Source of the DNA: Aldehydirespirator sp965221215
GTDB lineage: Bacteria > Actinomycetota > Acidimicrobiia > Acidimicrobiales > Aldehydirespiratoraceae
Length of the DNA: 64,000 nucleotides
Direction of reading: 5' to 3'
Assembly: GCA_965221215.1 (NCBI GenBank)
Contig: OZ244872.1
Coordinates: 496,001-560,000 of the forward strand
The translations under genes and the position numbers were made by a program. This document shows, in pieces, positions 56,472 through 64,000 of this stretch (position 1 is its first letter; every line of letters starts with the position of its first letter). The notes below the pieces were generated by a model. It was not told the DNA's origin, made no database searches, and worked only from the letters and a program-made list of their open reading frames with translations.

Positions 56472-57683
56472 GTGGGCTGGGAACTGACATCGGAACAGCT
56501 GGCGGTGCAACAGCGGGCCCGGAGGCTGACCCGTGAGGTGATCGCGCCTCGGGCGGCCGAGGTGGATCGCAGCGAGCAGTATCCGTGGGACAACGTCGAA
56601 GCCCTGCAGCAGGCCGGGTTCACCGGGATGACCGTACCCGAGGCCTACGGCGGGCCAGGCCGGTCGCTGCTCGAAGCGGTGCTGGTGGTGGAGGAGATGG
56701 CCAAGGTGTGCGGGGTCACCGGCCGCATCGCGGTGGAAGCCAACATGGGGGCGCTGTCGGCGGTGATGGCCTACGGCAGCGACGCCCAGCGCCACAAGGT
56801 GGCAGAGCTGGTGCTCGCCGGCGACAAGCCCGCCATCTGCATCACCGAGCCCGGCGCCGGCAGTGCCGCGTCGGAGATGACCACCCGGGCCGACCGCCGC
56901 GGCGACGGTTTCGTGCTCAACGGCACCAAGCACTGGATCACCGGCGGCGGGGTCTCACGCACCCATCTCGTGTTCGCCCGGGTATTCGACGAGCACGGCA
57001 ACGACGAGGGCATCGGTGCCTTCCTGGCCTTCCGCGGCGAGACGCCCGGGCTCGAGATCGGCGCCCGCGAGCCGACGATGGGGCTGCGGGGCCTGCCCGA
57101 GACGGTGGTCGGCTTCAACAACATGGCGATCACCGCCGCCATGGCGGTTCAGCCGCCGTCGGGGCTGCGCCGCGGCTTCGCCGACCTGATGAACGCCTAC
57201 AACACCCAGCGGGTGGGGGCGGCCACGGTAGCGCTCGGCCTGGCTGCGGGCGCCTACGAGCTTGCGTTGGAGTTCGTGCAGAAACGCGAGCAGTTCGGGA
57301 GACCCATCGCCGAGTTCCAGGGCTTGCAGTGGATGCTGGCCGACATGTCGGTGAAGCTGGAAGCGGCCCGCAGCCTGATCTACCGGGCCGCAGCCTCTCA
57401 GGGACCCGCAGGCAGCCCGTTCCCCGATCCGACCCTCGCCGCCCAGGCCAAGATCTTCACCTCCGAGGCGGCCATCGCGGTGGTGAGCGACGCGCTGCAA
57501 GCCCACGGTGCGGCCGGCTACAGCCGCAACAATCCGCTGGAGCGGATCTACCGCGACGTGCGCATGTTCACCATCGGCGGCGGCACGGCCCAGATCCTGC
57601 GCACGGTGGTGGCGTCGCGGATCCTCGACATGAAGCTCCCCCAGACCCGCGGCGGCTACCTCCCGAAGGACCCGGCCCCGTGA
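56472..57683 (+). CDS. acyl-CoA dehydrogenase family protein (second copy)
   Basis: GTG 56472 gives 403 residues. CITEPGAGSAASEMTTRADR, LNGTKHWITGGGVS and EQFGRPIAEFQGLQWMLADM are standard flavin- and substrate-site blocks; AHGAAGYSRNNPLERIYRDV is the C-terminal domain. The catalytic-Glu loop reads TIGGGTAQILR, with Gly where many members have Glu, as in several actinobacterial FadE subgroups. The stop overlaps the CaiB-type CoA transferase start (GTGA); transferase and dehydrogenase would activate and oxidise one acid. Confidence 0.92.
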   Translation: MGWELTSEQLAVQQRARRLTREVIAPRAAEVDRSEQYPWDNVEALQQAGFTGMTVPEAYGGPGRSLLEAVLVVEEMAKVCGVTGRIAVEANMGALSAVMAYGSDAQRHKVAELVLAGDKPAICITEPGAGSAASEMTTRADRRGDGFVLNGTKHWITGGGVSRTHLVFARVFDEHGNDEGIGAFLAFRGETPGLEIGAREPTMGLRGLPETVVGFNNMAITAAMAVQPPSGLRRGFADLMNAYNTQRVGAATVALGLAAGAYELALEFVQKREQFGRPIAEFQGLQWMLADMSVKLEAARSLIYRAAASQGPAGSPFPDPTLAAQAKIFTSEAAIAVVSDALQAHGAAGYSRNNPLERIYRDVRMFTIGGGTAQILRTVVASRILDMKLPQTRGGYLPKDPAP

Positions 57684-58846
57684 CCGCGCCGCTGGAGGGC
57701 GTGATCGTGGTCGCCCTGGAGGTGGCGGTGGCCGCCCCGTTCGCCACCCGCCAGCTCGCCGACCTTGGCGCCCGAGTCCTCAAGGTGGAGCGCCCCGGCG
57801 AGGGCGACTTCGCCCGCCACTACGACTCGGCCATGGACGGCACCTCTGCCTTCTTCGTGTGGGCCAACCGGGGCAAGCAGAGCATCGAGCTGGACTTGAA
57901 GGATCCTGGCGACCGTGGCGCCTTCGACCGGCTGGTGGCCGGCGCCGACGTGTTCGTGCAGAACCTGTCGCCCGCCGCGGCCCGCCGGGCCGGGATCTTG
58001 GCCGACCAGCTCCGTGATCGCCGCCCCGGCCTGATCGCCTGCGACGTCTCCGGCTACGGTCTGGGCGGTCCCCGCACCGACGACAAGGCCTACGATCTGG
58101 CCGTGCAGGCCGAGGGCGGGGCGGTGGCCCTCACCGGCACCGCCGAGCAGGCCTGCAAGGTCGGCTTCTCGGTGGCCGACATCTCGGCGGCCATGTACGC
58201 CTTCTCGTCGATTTTGGCCGCGCTCTACCGGCGGCAGGCCACCGGCGAGGGCGCCTCCATCGAGGTGTCGATGCTGGAGTGCGTGGCCGAGTGGACCGCC
58301 GCGCCGACCTACGCGGCGGCGGGCACAGGCTCGGTGCCGCCGAGGTCCGGGCACCGTCACACCATGATCGCCCCCTACGGCATGTATCCGATGAGCAACG
58401 GCGAGCTGGTCATGGTGGCGGTGCAGAGCAACCGGGACTGGGCCGACTTCGCCACCCATGTGCTGCAGGACCCGGCCCTGATCGCCGATCCCCGCTTCGC
58501 CGACAACTCCGACCGCATCGCCAACATCGACGCACTGGAGGCCATCCTCGCCGCGGTGTTCGCATCGGTGCCGTACGAGGATCTGATGGTGCGCCTGCGG
58601 GCCGGCCGGGTGGCCCACAGCTTCGTGCGTGATCCGCTTGCGCTGTGGCGCCACGACCAGCTCAGGGCCCGCGACCGCTTCATGGAGGTCGCCACCCCCA
58701 CCGGGAAAGCCGAGATGTACAAGCCCCCCTTCAACCTCAGCGACACCGCGCCGCCCAACGCCGCCGTCCCGGCGCTGGGCGAGCACGACGAAGACCTGAT
58801 CGCCGAGCTAGAAGCCCGAGCCGCCACCCGTCAGGCGACCCTCTAA
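57680..58846 (+). CDS. family III CoA transferase (CaiB/BaiF)
   Basis: GTG 57680 gives 388 residues. LEGVIVVALEVAVAAPFATRQLADLGA is the family N-terminus; the catalytic Asp lies in DDKAYDLAVQAEGG; SFVRDPLALWRHDQLRARD is the C-terminal signature. It moves CoA between acyl groups, here probably supplying the substrate of the overlapping acyl-CoA dehydrogenase gene. It is the last gene of the plus-strand catabolic run. Confidence 0.93.
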   Translation: MTAPLEGVIVVALEVAVAAPFATRQLADLGARVLKVERPGEGDFARHYDSAMDGTSAFFVWANRGKQSIELDLKDPGDRGAFDRLVAGADVFVQNLSPAAARRAGILADQLRDRRPGLIACDVSGYGLGGPRTDDKAYDLAVQAEGGAVALTGTAEQACKVGFSVADISAAMYAFSSILAALYRRQATGEGASIEVSMLECVAEWTAAPTYAAAGTGSVPPRSGHRHTMIAPYGMYPMSNGELVMVAVQSNRDWADFATHVLQDPALIADPRFADNSDRIANIDALEAILAAVFASVPYEDLMVRLRAGRVAHSFVRDPLALWRHDQLRARDRFMEVATPTGKAEMYKPPFNLSDTAPPNAAVPALGEHDEDLIAELEARAATRQATL

Positions 58847-58856
58847 TCGCCATCGG

Positions 58857-58870
58857 GGCGCCATCGCGCC
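58857..58870. terminator. short hairpin between convergent genes
   Basis: GGCGC-CATC-GCGCC lies 11 nt after the CoA transferase stop, in the 69-nt gap to the convergent GNAT gene. The stem is small and lacks a U-run; it could serve both directions. Confidence 0.3.
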
Positions 58871-58915
58871 ACTATTCGTCCGCGGGCCATTCGAAGCATC
58901 AACCCAGCAGGGGTC

Positions 58916-59548
58916 TCAGGCGGCGGCGTTGTAGTGGGGGTTGTTCCAGACGATCAGTGAGGCCCAGCTGTCCACGGCCGGATCGGTGATGTAGTCGGCG
59001 ATCACGCCGCGGGCCTCAAAGCCGTTGGCGAGCTGCATGGTGAGGGTGGCGTCGTACAGCTCGCCCGCCGCGACCTTGTCCACGTAGTCGGCCGCCGACA
59101 TGTCGTGCTTGTGGTCGGCGTAGCCGGGGATGATGCCTCCGGCCACGATGCCGGCGAGGTTGAGGTCGCGGCAGATCTGCTTGCGCATGTCGTAGAGGCG
59201 CCGGCCGATGCCCCGGCGCCGGTAGTCGGGCAGCACCGCGATGCTGGTGCCGTAGTACCAGGCGCCGTCGGGCACGTGGCCGGTGCCGCCATCGACCCCG
59301 ACCAGGTCGCGGATCGAGTGCTGGGTGTGGCTGAAGTCGAAGTGCACCCGCACGCCGAGGCCCATGGCCACCGGCACATCTCCGTCGAGCACCACCACGC
59401 CGCCCTCGGGGAACTCTCGGGCCAGAGCCAGCAGCTCGTCGGCCCAGTAGAGATCGTCCCGGTCGGCGGTCGGGAACGAGGAATGCTCGATGTGCTCCAT
59501 GGCCTCGGCCCACTCGGGGCGGATATTGGTGTAGGTCAACTCGCCCAC
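58916..59548 (-). CDS. GNAT-family N-acetyltransferase
   Basis: 210 residues from ATG 59548. The acetyl-CoA loop is clear in SIAVLPDYRRRGIGRRLYDMRKQICRD (R-R-x-G-I-G). The N-terminus MGELTYTNIRPEWAEAMEHIE and a long insertion GGTGHVPDGAWYYG are specific features. The acceptor is unknown. It lies 6 nt downstream of the C45 peptidase gene on the same strand, so the two are co-transcribed and may act on the same amide/amine metabolite. Confidence 0.9.
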   Translation of the reverse strand: MGELTYTNIRPEWAEAMEHIEHSSFPTADRDDLYWADELLALAREFPEGGVVVLDGDVPVAMGLGVRVHFDFSHTQHSIRDLVGVDGGTGHVPDGAWYYGTSIAVLPDYRRRGIGRRLYDMRKQICRDLNLAGIVAGGIIPGYADHKHDMSAADYVDKVAAGELYDATLTMQLANGFEARGVIADYITDPAVDSWASLIVWNNPHYNAAA

Positions 59549-59554
59549 GGCTGA

Positions 59555-60658
59555 TCAGGCCCGGACGGACGCCAGCGCGAAGTGCTGGTAGTCGTTCTCT
59601 GCGGGCTGGCCCCAGCAGGCCCAGAAGTCGCCGGTGCGGGGCCGCATGATCACCGCGCCGCTCGACTCCACCCGGTAGGGGTCGTCGGGCCAGCGGCAGA
59701 TGGCGGTGGGCTCGCGGGTGACCTCCATCAGCCGCTCCACCGGCTCGTCGCCGTCGCCGGCCAGCAGTTCGGCGGCCAGTTCGAGGCGCTGGCGCGAGTT
59801 GGCCATCAGCTCGGGGTTCCTCTCGCCCTCGAACGGCAGGGCGGCGGGATCGGTCACATGGTTGGTGTGTACCAGCGGCTCGGCCTCTAGGGTCTGCACC
59901 GGCCGGGCCGAACCCATGGCCTCCACGCTGAAGCCCTGGCCCTCGGCGTCGAGGATCAGATAGTTGTGGGCGCCGGCGAGGTTGGCGCTCAGCAGCACGT
60001 CCAGCGCCTCGGCCGCGGTTGCCTTCGTCAGCATCTCGCGGATGACGGTCGGCCAGGTCACCCCGAAGCGCCCGTCGTTGCCGGTGAGGTTGTTGATCCC
60101 CACGCACACACCGGCTTCGTTCATGCCGATCTGGCCCAGGCAGCCCACGGTGGTGAACACCAGCGCGCCGGGCCCGTCGTCGGGGCGCAGGCGGGCCAGC
60201 ACCACGTAGTCGGTGGCGGTGTCGTGCATGTCCCAGGTCTGGCCCAGCAGCCCCGCGCCCTGCGCCCACCCGTCGGGCACCACGAAGGCGGTGCAGTCGT
60301 CCTCGGTCGCCGCGGCGGGATGCGGCCCCCCGGCAACGGCTCGCACCGTGTCGACGAAGTCGGTGAACCCGCCCACCACCACCGCCTCGGCACCGGTGAT
60401 GCCCGCCGCGGCCGCCATGGCCAGCATCTCGGCGTGCAGCCGGGGCGAGAACGCCTCATGGGCGCCCAGGCAGGCCTCGGCCAGCTCCAGCACCGCCCCC
60501 CGCTCCAGCGGCCCCCCGCTCCAGAGCCCCTCGGCCACCAGATCCACCCGGTCGGCGGCGTAGCGGCGGATCTCGGCTGCGTGGGCTCTCCCGTGGGCGT
60601 CGCCCATGGCCTCGGGCGATCCGGCCAGGTCGAGTTGCCGGATCGGCGACCGTCGCAT
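59555..60658 (-). CDS. C45-family peptidase / acyltransferase-like Ntn hydrolase
   Basis: 367 residues from ATG 60658. Resembles the acyl-CoA:6-aminopenicillanate acyltransferase family: self-processing before Cys122 (TEDDCTAFVV) would expose an N-terminal Cys nucleophile. GLLGQTWDMHDTATDYVV, NEAGVCVGINNL and HTNHV are the other active-site blocks. Members hydrolyse or transfer amide-linked acyl groups; some act on N-acyl amino acids. It is followed by a GNAT gene and divergent from an FAD oxidase gene. Cleaving a gamma-glutamyl or acyl amide is a possible but untested role. Confidence 0.88.
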   Translation of the reverse strand: MRRSPIRQLDLAGSPEAMGDAHGRAHAAEIRRYAADRVDLVAEGLWSGGPLERGAVLELAEACLGAHEAFSPRLHAEMLAMAAAAGITGAEAVVVGGFTDFVDTVRAVAGGPHPAAATEDDCTAFVVPDGWAQGAGLLGQTWDMHDTATDYVVLARLRPDDGPGALVFTTVGCLGQIGMNEAGVCVGINNLTGNDGRFGVTWPTVIREMLTKATAAEALDVLLSANLAGAHNYLILDAEGQGFSVEAMGSARPVQTLEAEPLVHTNHVTDPAALPFEGERNPELMANSRQRLELAAELLAGDGDEPVERLMEVTREPTAICRWPDDPYRVESSGAVIMRPRTGDFWACWGQPAENDYQHFALASVRA

Positions 60659-60800
60659 GCCCGCAACCTATCCCGCGGGCGTGCAGCGGCGACTCCAAGA
60701 TCGAGCGCAGCTGGGTGAGAGCCCGCTGCGTCGCCGCGGGGCCACTCCCGCCTGTTCTTGTGGCGGACGGGGCCGCACGCGGCGGGCGTACAGTACCGGA

Positions 60801-62201
60801 ATGTCCTCCACCCCGGCCGCCGATGCCCGCTACCGCCAGCGGTCGATGTGGCTCGACGCCTATCCGGGCTCGCTCGCGCCCCGCCCGGCCCTCGGCGGCG
60901 ACACCGATGTCGACGTGGCCATCGTCGGCGGCGGCTACACCGGCCTGTGGACCGCCTACTACCTGCTCGGCCTCGACCCGACACTGCGGGTGGCGGTGAT
61001 CGAGCGCGACGTGTGCGGCTTCGGGGCGTCCGGGCGCAACGGCGGCTGGGTGGTGGGTGAGCTGGCCGCGGGTATCGAGAAGTACGCCGCCCTCGCCGAC
61101 CTGCCCGCGTCGCTGCGTCTGGCCCGGGCCGTGTTCGACAGCGTCGACGAGATCGGCCGGGTGGCCGCGGCCGAGGGCATCGAATGCGGCTATCACAAGG
61201 GCGGCGTGATCCGGCTGGCCCGCAACGCCCCCCAGGCCGAGCGCCAGGTCGCCGAGGTGGCCCACCATCATGAGCTCGGACTCACCGCCGACGAGGTGCG
61301 GCTGCTGAGCGCGGTGGAGGCCAGCCAACATGCCAACGCCACCGGGGTGCTCGGTGGCGTTTTCTACGCCCCCTGCGCCGCCCACGACCCGGCTCGGCTG
61401 GTGCGGGGCCTGGCCGAGGCGGTGGAGCGGCGCGGCGCGACGATCTACGAGCAGACCGCGGCGGTCGCCATCGGGTCGGGCCGGGTGCTCACCGACCGGG
61501 GCACGGTGCGGGCCGAGGTGGTGGTGAGGGCCACCGAGGCCTACACCCGGGATCTGCGGGGCCGGCGCCGCCAGCTGCTGCCGGTTTACTCGCTGATGAT
61601 CGGCACCGAGCCGCTGCCGCAGTCGGTGTTCGACGAGATCGGCCTCGCCGACCGTCCGACCTTCGCGGATGACCGCTACATGGTGATCTACGGCCAGCGC
61701 ACCGACGACAACCGCATCGCCTTCGGCGGTAGGGGCGTGCCCTACCTGTACGGGTCGCGGATCAGCCCCGCGATCGAGCGCCATCACCGCTCCCACGACC
61801 GCATCCGGGCCACGCTGGTGGACCTGTTCCCCGCCCTGTCGCAGGCGCGCATCACTCATCGGTGGGGCGGCGTGCTCGGCGTGACCCGCAACTGGACCCC
61901 GTTCGTGCATTTCGACCGGGCCGCGGGCACTGCCGGCGCGGGCGGCTACGTGGGCGAGGGAGTGGCGCCGTCGAACCTGGCCGGCCGCACCCTGGCCGAC
62001 TTGATCACCGGAACCGGCTCCGAGCGGGTCGACCTGCCCTGGGTGGGGGTGCGCCACCGCCGCTGGGAGCCCGAGCCGCTGCGCTGGCTGGGAGTGCGGG
62101 TCAGCCGCTGGATCCTGGCCGCGGCCGACACCTACGAGTACCGCACCAACCGCGAGGCGAGAGCCGCGGTGTACCTGGCCCGCAAACTCCGCAACGACTG
62201 A
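60801..62201 (+). CDS. FAD-dependent oxidoreductase, DAO/PuuB-like
   Basis: ATG 60801 gives 466 residues; TACAGT 10 nt upstream is a -10-like element, so the message may be leaderless. VAIVGGGYTGLWTAYYL (residues 39-55) binds FAD, and FGASGRNGGWVVGEL is the family's second motif. Members oxidise secondary amines or gamma-glutamylated polyamines. Divergent from the C45 peptidase gene (142-nt gap). With the ligase and aldehyde dehydrogenase upstream it would complete a Puu-like route, which is inference. Confidence 0.88.
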   Translation: MSSTPAADARYRQRSMWLDAYPGSLAPRPALGGDTDVDVAIVGGGYTGLWTAYYLLGLDPTLRVAVIERDVCGFGASGRNGGWVVGELAAGIEKYAALADLPASLRLARAVFDSVDEIGRVAAAEGIECGYHKGGVIRLARNAPQAERQVAEVAHHHELGLTADEVRLLSAVEASQHANATGVLGGVFYAPCAAHDPARLVRGLAEAVERRGATIYEQTAAVAIGSGRVLTDRGTVRAEVVVRATEAYTRDLRGRRRQLLPVYSLMIGTEPLPQSVFDEIGLADRPTFADDRYMVIYGQRTDDNRIAFGGRGVPYLYGSRISPAIERHHRSHDRIRATLVDLFPALSQARITHRWGGVLGVTRNWTPFVHFDRAAGTAGAGGYVGEGVAPSNLAGRTLADLITGTGSERVDLPWVGVRHRRWEPEPLRWLGVRVSRWILAAADTYEYRTNREARAAVYLARKLRND

Positions 62202-62218
62202 CGGCTGGCCTCTAGCCG
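62202..62218. terminator. short hairpin between convergent genes
   Basis: CGGCT-GGCCTCT-AGCCG fills the 21-nt space between the convergent stop codons of the FAD oxidase and lipoprotein genes. There is no U-run; a weak bidirectional terminator is possible. Confidence 0.3.
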
Positions 62219-62222
62219 AGTT

Positions 62223-63434
62223 CTACTGCTCGACGACGGCGGGCAGCGTCAACACTTGGTAGACCTCTTCGGCGTTGAGGCACTCGAAGAGTCTGGCGGC
62301 CTCGTCGCCGAGTTGAGCGAGTTCGCTCTCTTCGAGCTGGTCTATGTCGAGGGTGCCGAACCCGAGAGCCAGAACGTGCGGGCTGTCCGCGACGAGGGAG
62401 GCCATGCACACCCCAGCCTCCTCACGCAGCCCTTCGACCCTCGATGTGGTGAACGCGGCAAACAGTGCGGTCTTGCTCTCCAGCGTGAGGCAGTCGAGAA
62501 GGGACGCCGCGGGCGCGAAGGCTTCGGTGACGGTCGCGGTTCGGAACGTCTCGAACAGTTCCTCGCCGACCCTTTCTCGCACGCACGCAACCTCCTCCAC
62601 GGGGATCATCCCAACGATGTCGTCCCCGGTGAAGGTGTCGTCTTGGTCCAGCCTCGTCGTGAGTTTGACGAGCACGTCCACCTGGTTTGTCACGCTGAGA
62701 CAGTCGAACATCAGCTTGTTGGAGTCGAACAGGGCCTCGGTATCGATCTCCTCGAGTGCCGGCCGCAGCAACTCGAACCTGACCCGAATGACTTCGGGGT
62801 TCTCTCGCCCTACGGCGATGCTGCACTGGCGCGCCTCGGCATCGGTTCTCTCGTGGTGGGAGTCGACCAGCACCAGGCCAAGGAGCACAACGTTGTCGTC
62901 CGTCAGGCAAGTCAGGAACGACCCGGCGCCTGAAGCCCCGACCTCCCCCACGAGCCTCCGCATGGGGAGGTCCAGCATGGCCACGTAGAGCTGCTCGCCG
63001 ATCTCGGCTCGGAGGCAGTCCCTCTCGGGTTGAGAGACCCGCGCCATAAGGTCGCGGCCAGTGGTGGTATCGGTGATGAACAAGTCCTCCAGCGAGCCGT
63101 CCGACTCCACCAGCGGGGCTGGCGCGCTCTCGCTTGGTGTCGTCTCGGCTGGCTGCGTCGTGGCCGGTGCCTCGGTTGTGGCCGGTGCCTGTGTCGTTGC
63201 CGGTGCCTGCGTGGTCGCTGGTGCCTGGGTTGTGGCGGGCACCTGGGTTGTGGCCGGTGCCTGTGTCGTGGCCGGTGCTTGCGTGGTCGCTGGTGCCTGG
63301 GTCGTCGCCGGCTCCTGTGTCGCGGTTGCAGGAGACCCGGCCTCATCGTCGGCCCCACAAGCGCTGGCGATCACGGCAATCGTCACTGCCACGATGGTGG
63401 TGGCGAGTCGCTTCCGGTTCGGTGTCGTACTCAT
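62223..63434 (-). CDS. lipoprotein with ATTQAP repeats and duplicated domain
   Basis: ATG 63434 gives 403 residues; the frame continues upstream, but only this start yields a signal. MSTTPNRKRLATTIVAVTIAVIASAC ends in a lipobox (IASAC). Residues ~35-95 are a low-complexity wall-spanning spacer of about ten ATTQAP-type hexapeptides. The remainder holds two related units of ~150 residues, each starting C-x-R-x-x-I/V-G-E-x-L (DCLRAEIGEQLY; ACVRERVGEELF) and containing a C-L-T motif, suggesting Cys pairing. No known function. It is divergent from the aminotransferase gene. Confidence 0.8.
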   Translation of the reverse strand: MSTTPNRKRLATTIVAVTIAVIASACGADDEAGSPATATQEPATTQAPATTQAPATTQAPATTQVPATTQAPATTQAPATTQAPATTEAPATTQPAETTPSESAPAPLVESDGSLEDLFITDTTTGRDLMARVSQPERDCLRAEIGEQLYVAMLDLPMRRLVGEVGASGAGSFLTCLTDDNVVLLGLVLVDSHHERTDAEARQCSIAVGRENPEVIRVRFELLRPALEEIDTEALFDSNKLMFDCLSVTNQVDVLVKLTTRLDQDDTFTGDDIVGMIPVEEVACVRERVGEELFETFRTATVTEAFAPAASLLDCLTLESKTALFAAFTTSRVEGLREEAGVCMASLVADSPHVLALGFGTLDIDQLEESELAQLGDEAARLFECLNAEEVYQVLTLPAVVEQ

Positions 63435-63466
63435 TGTGTGAATCCCCCTGGTCTTCGGCGACTCGG

Positions 63467-63483
63467 CAACGCCCGCGGCGTTG
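63467..63483 (-). promoter_or_regulatory. hairpin in lipoprotein mRNA leader
   Basis: Perfect 7-bp stem CAACGCC-CGC-GGCGTTG, 33 nt upstream of the lipoprotein start. It lies between a TATGCT -10-like element (63506-63511, minus strand) and the ribosome site, so it would be part of the 5' leader. Confidence 0.4.
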
Positions 63484-63557
63484 TTGCGCGGAGACTTGAA
63501 CGCGGAGCATAGTTGTTGAGCGCAGGTCCGGGTCCGGCTAGGGCATAATCTTCGGCC

Positions 63558-64000
63558 ATGACCACCAACGCCGACTTGGCCGAGCGGTATGCGGCCGCGC
63601 TGCCCAGCTTCCTGCACCTGCTCCACCACGAGCCGGTCTCCATCGACCGGGGCGAGGGCAGCTACGTGTTCGACGTCGAGGGCAACCGCTACCTCGACTT
63701 CTTCGGCGGGGTGCTCACCACCATGATCGGCCACGCCGAGCCCAGCGTGGTGGCCGCGGTGCAGGAGCAGGCGGCCAAAGTGATGCACACCTCCACGCTG
63801 TATCTGAGCGAGCCCATGATCGCCTTCGCCGAGGACGTGGCCCGAGTGTCGGGGATCGACGACGCCCGGGTGTTCTTCGTGCCGTCGGGCAGCGAGGCCA
63901 ACGACGCCGCCCTGCTGCTGGCCACCGCCTACCGCGGCTCCAACCAGATCCTGGCCATGCGCAACAGCTACCACGGGCGGACCTTCTCGGCGCAGGCGGT
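63558..64000 (+). CDS. class III aminotransferase, 3' truncated by window
   Basis: ATG 63558, with CATAAT 8 nt upstream, starts a frame that runs off the window after ~147 codons. The N-terminal half of a fold-type I, class III (omega-amino acid/4-aminobutyrate) aminotransferase is recognisable: YVFDVEGNRYLDFFGGVLTTMIGH, VMHTSTLYLSEP and VFFVPSGSEANDAALLLA. NSYHGRTFSAQA is the typical cofactor-phosphate region. The Lys that binds pyridoxal phosphate lies beyond the edge. It probably transfers an amino group from an amine or omega-amino acid made by the preceding catabolic genes. Confidence 0.9.
   Translation, partial: MTTNADLAERYAAALPSFLHLLHHEPVSIDRGEGSYVFDVEGNRYLDFFGGVLTTMIGHAEPSVVAAVQEQAAKVMHTSTLYLSEPMIAFAEDVARVSGIDDARVFFVPSGSEANDAALLLATAYRGSNQILAMRNSYHGRTFSAQA

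Overview
The window is GC-rich actinobacterial chromosomal DNA, about two-thirds G+C by eye, with many GTG starts and many ATGA/GTGA stop-start overlaps. The gene content (paired acyl-CoA dehydrogenases, two P450s with a 3Fe-4S ferredoxin, a CaiB-type CoA transferase, lipoproteins with long low-complexity linkers, a giant Calx-beta/SLH surface protein) resembles uncultured Acidimicrobiia, but that placement is inference. I saw no rRNA or tRNA gene, CRISPR array, integrase or transposase.

Positions 1-12368. After a hypothetical gene and a minus-strand PurM/AIR-synthase-like gene comes a long plus-strand run: an uncharacterised protein, a fumarase-superfamily lyase, an NMT1/SsuA-type ABC importer (lipoprotein, ATPase, permease), a cobalt-type nitrile hydratase (beta, alpha, His-tailed activator), a radical SAM protein, a GNAT acetyltransferase and a DUF1116 protein. 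The AIR-synthase-like, radical SAM and GNAT proteins look like members of the families that travel with a nitrilase in Nit1C (sll0783-0788 / MSMEG_0567-0572) clusters. Here a nitrile hydratase and an importer take the nitrilase's place. A likely further family member, the Sll0783/MSMEG_0572-like gene, lies at 31214.

Positions 12435-28331. Four 23-bp tandem repeats precede a DUF4143 ATPase gene. A dispersed repeat, paired palindromes and a 13-C homopolymer then precede a single 14-kb gene for a 4693-residue secreted protein. It has many Calx-beta-like units, five copies of an unfamiliar ~200-residue module, a Pro/Gly linker and Cys-paired SLH-like repeats.

Positions 28362-32899. A redox-flavoured group: XRE-cupin regulator, OsmC, CoA-disulfide-reductase-like flavoprotein, small basic protein, Sll0783-like protein, then RNase HII and a small conserved protein.

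Positions 32942-40410. A defence-island candidate: an HTH/MT-A70 adenine methyltransferase convergent with a BglII/BstYI-like restriction endonuclease, followed by a translationally coupled pair made of a DUF4143 ATPase and a 1408-residue NACHT-like NTPase with a C-terminal PD-(D/E)xK-like domain. A near-perfect 14-bp inverted repeat sits at the head of that pair.

Positions 40518-64000. A VOC protein and ThrH (flanked by inverted copies of the dispersed repeat), then a branched-chain-type ABC importer whose second permease and ATPase are fused and which has no LivF. A catabolic run follows: GntR regulator, acyl-CoA dehydrogenase, Zn alcohol dehydrogenase, glutamine-synthetase-like ligase, P450, ferredoxin, aldehyde dehydrogenase, second P450, TPR protein, second acyl-CoA dehydrogenase, CaiB transferase. 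Then come a GNAT/C45-peptidase pair, an FAD amine-oxidase-like protein, a lipoprotein and a truncated class III aminotransferase. The ligase, flavin oxidase, aldehyde dehydrogenase and aminotransferase together suggest amine use through gamma-glutamylated intermediates.
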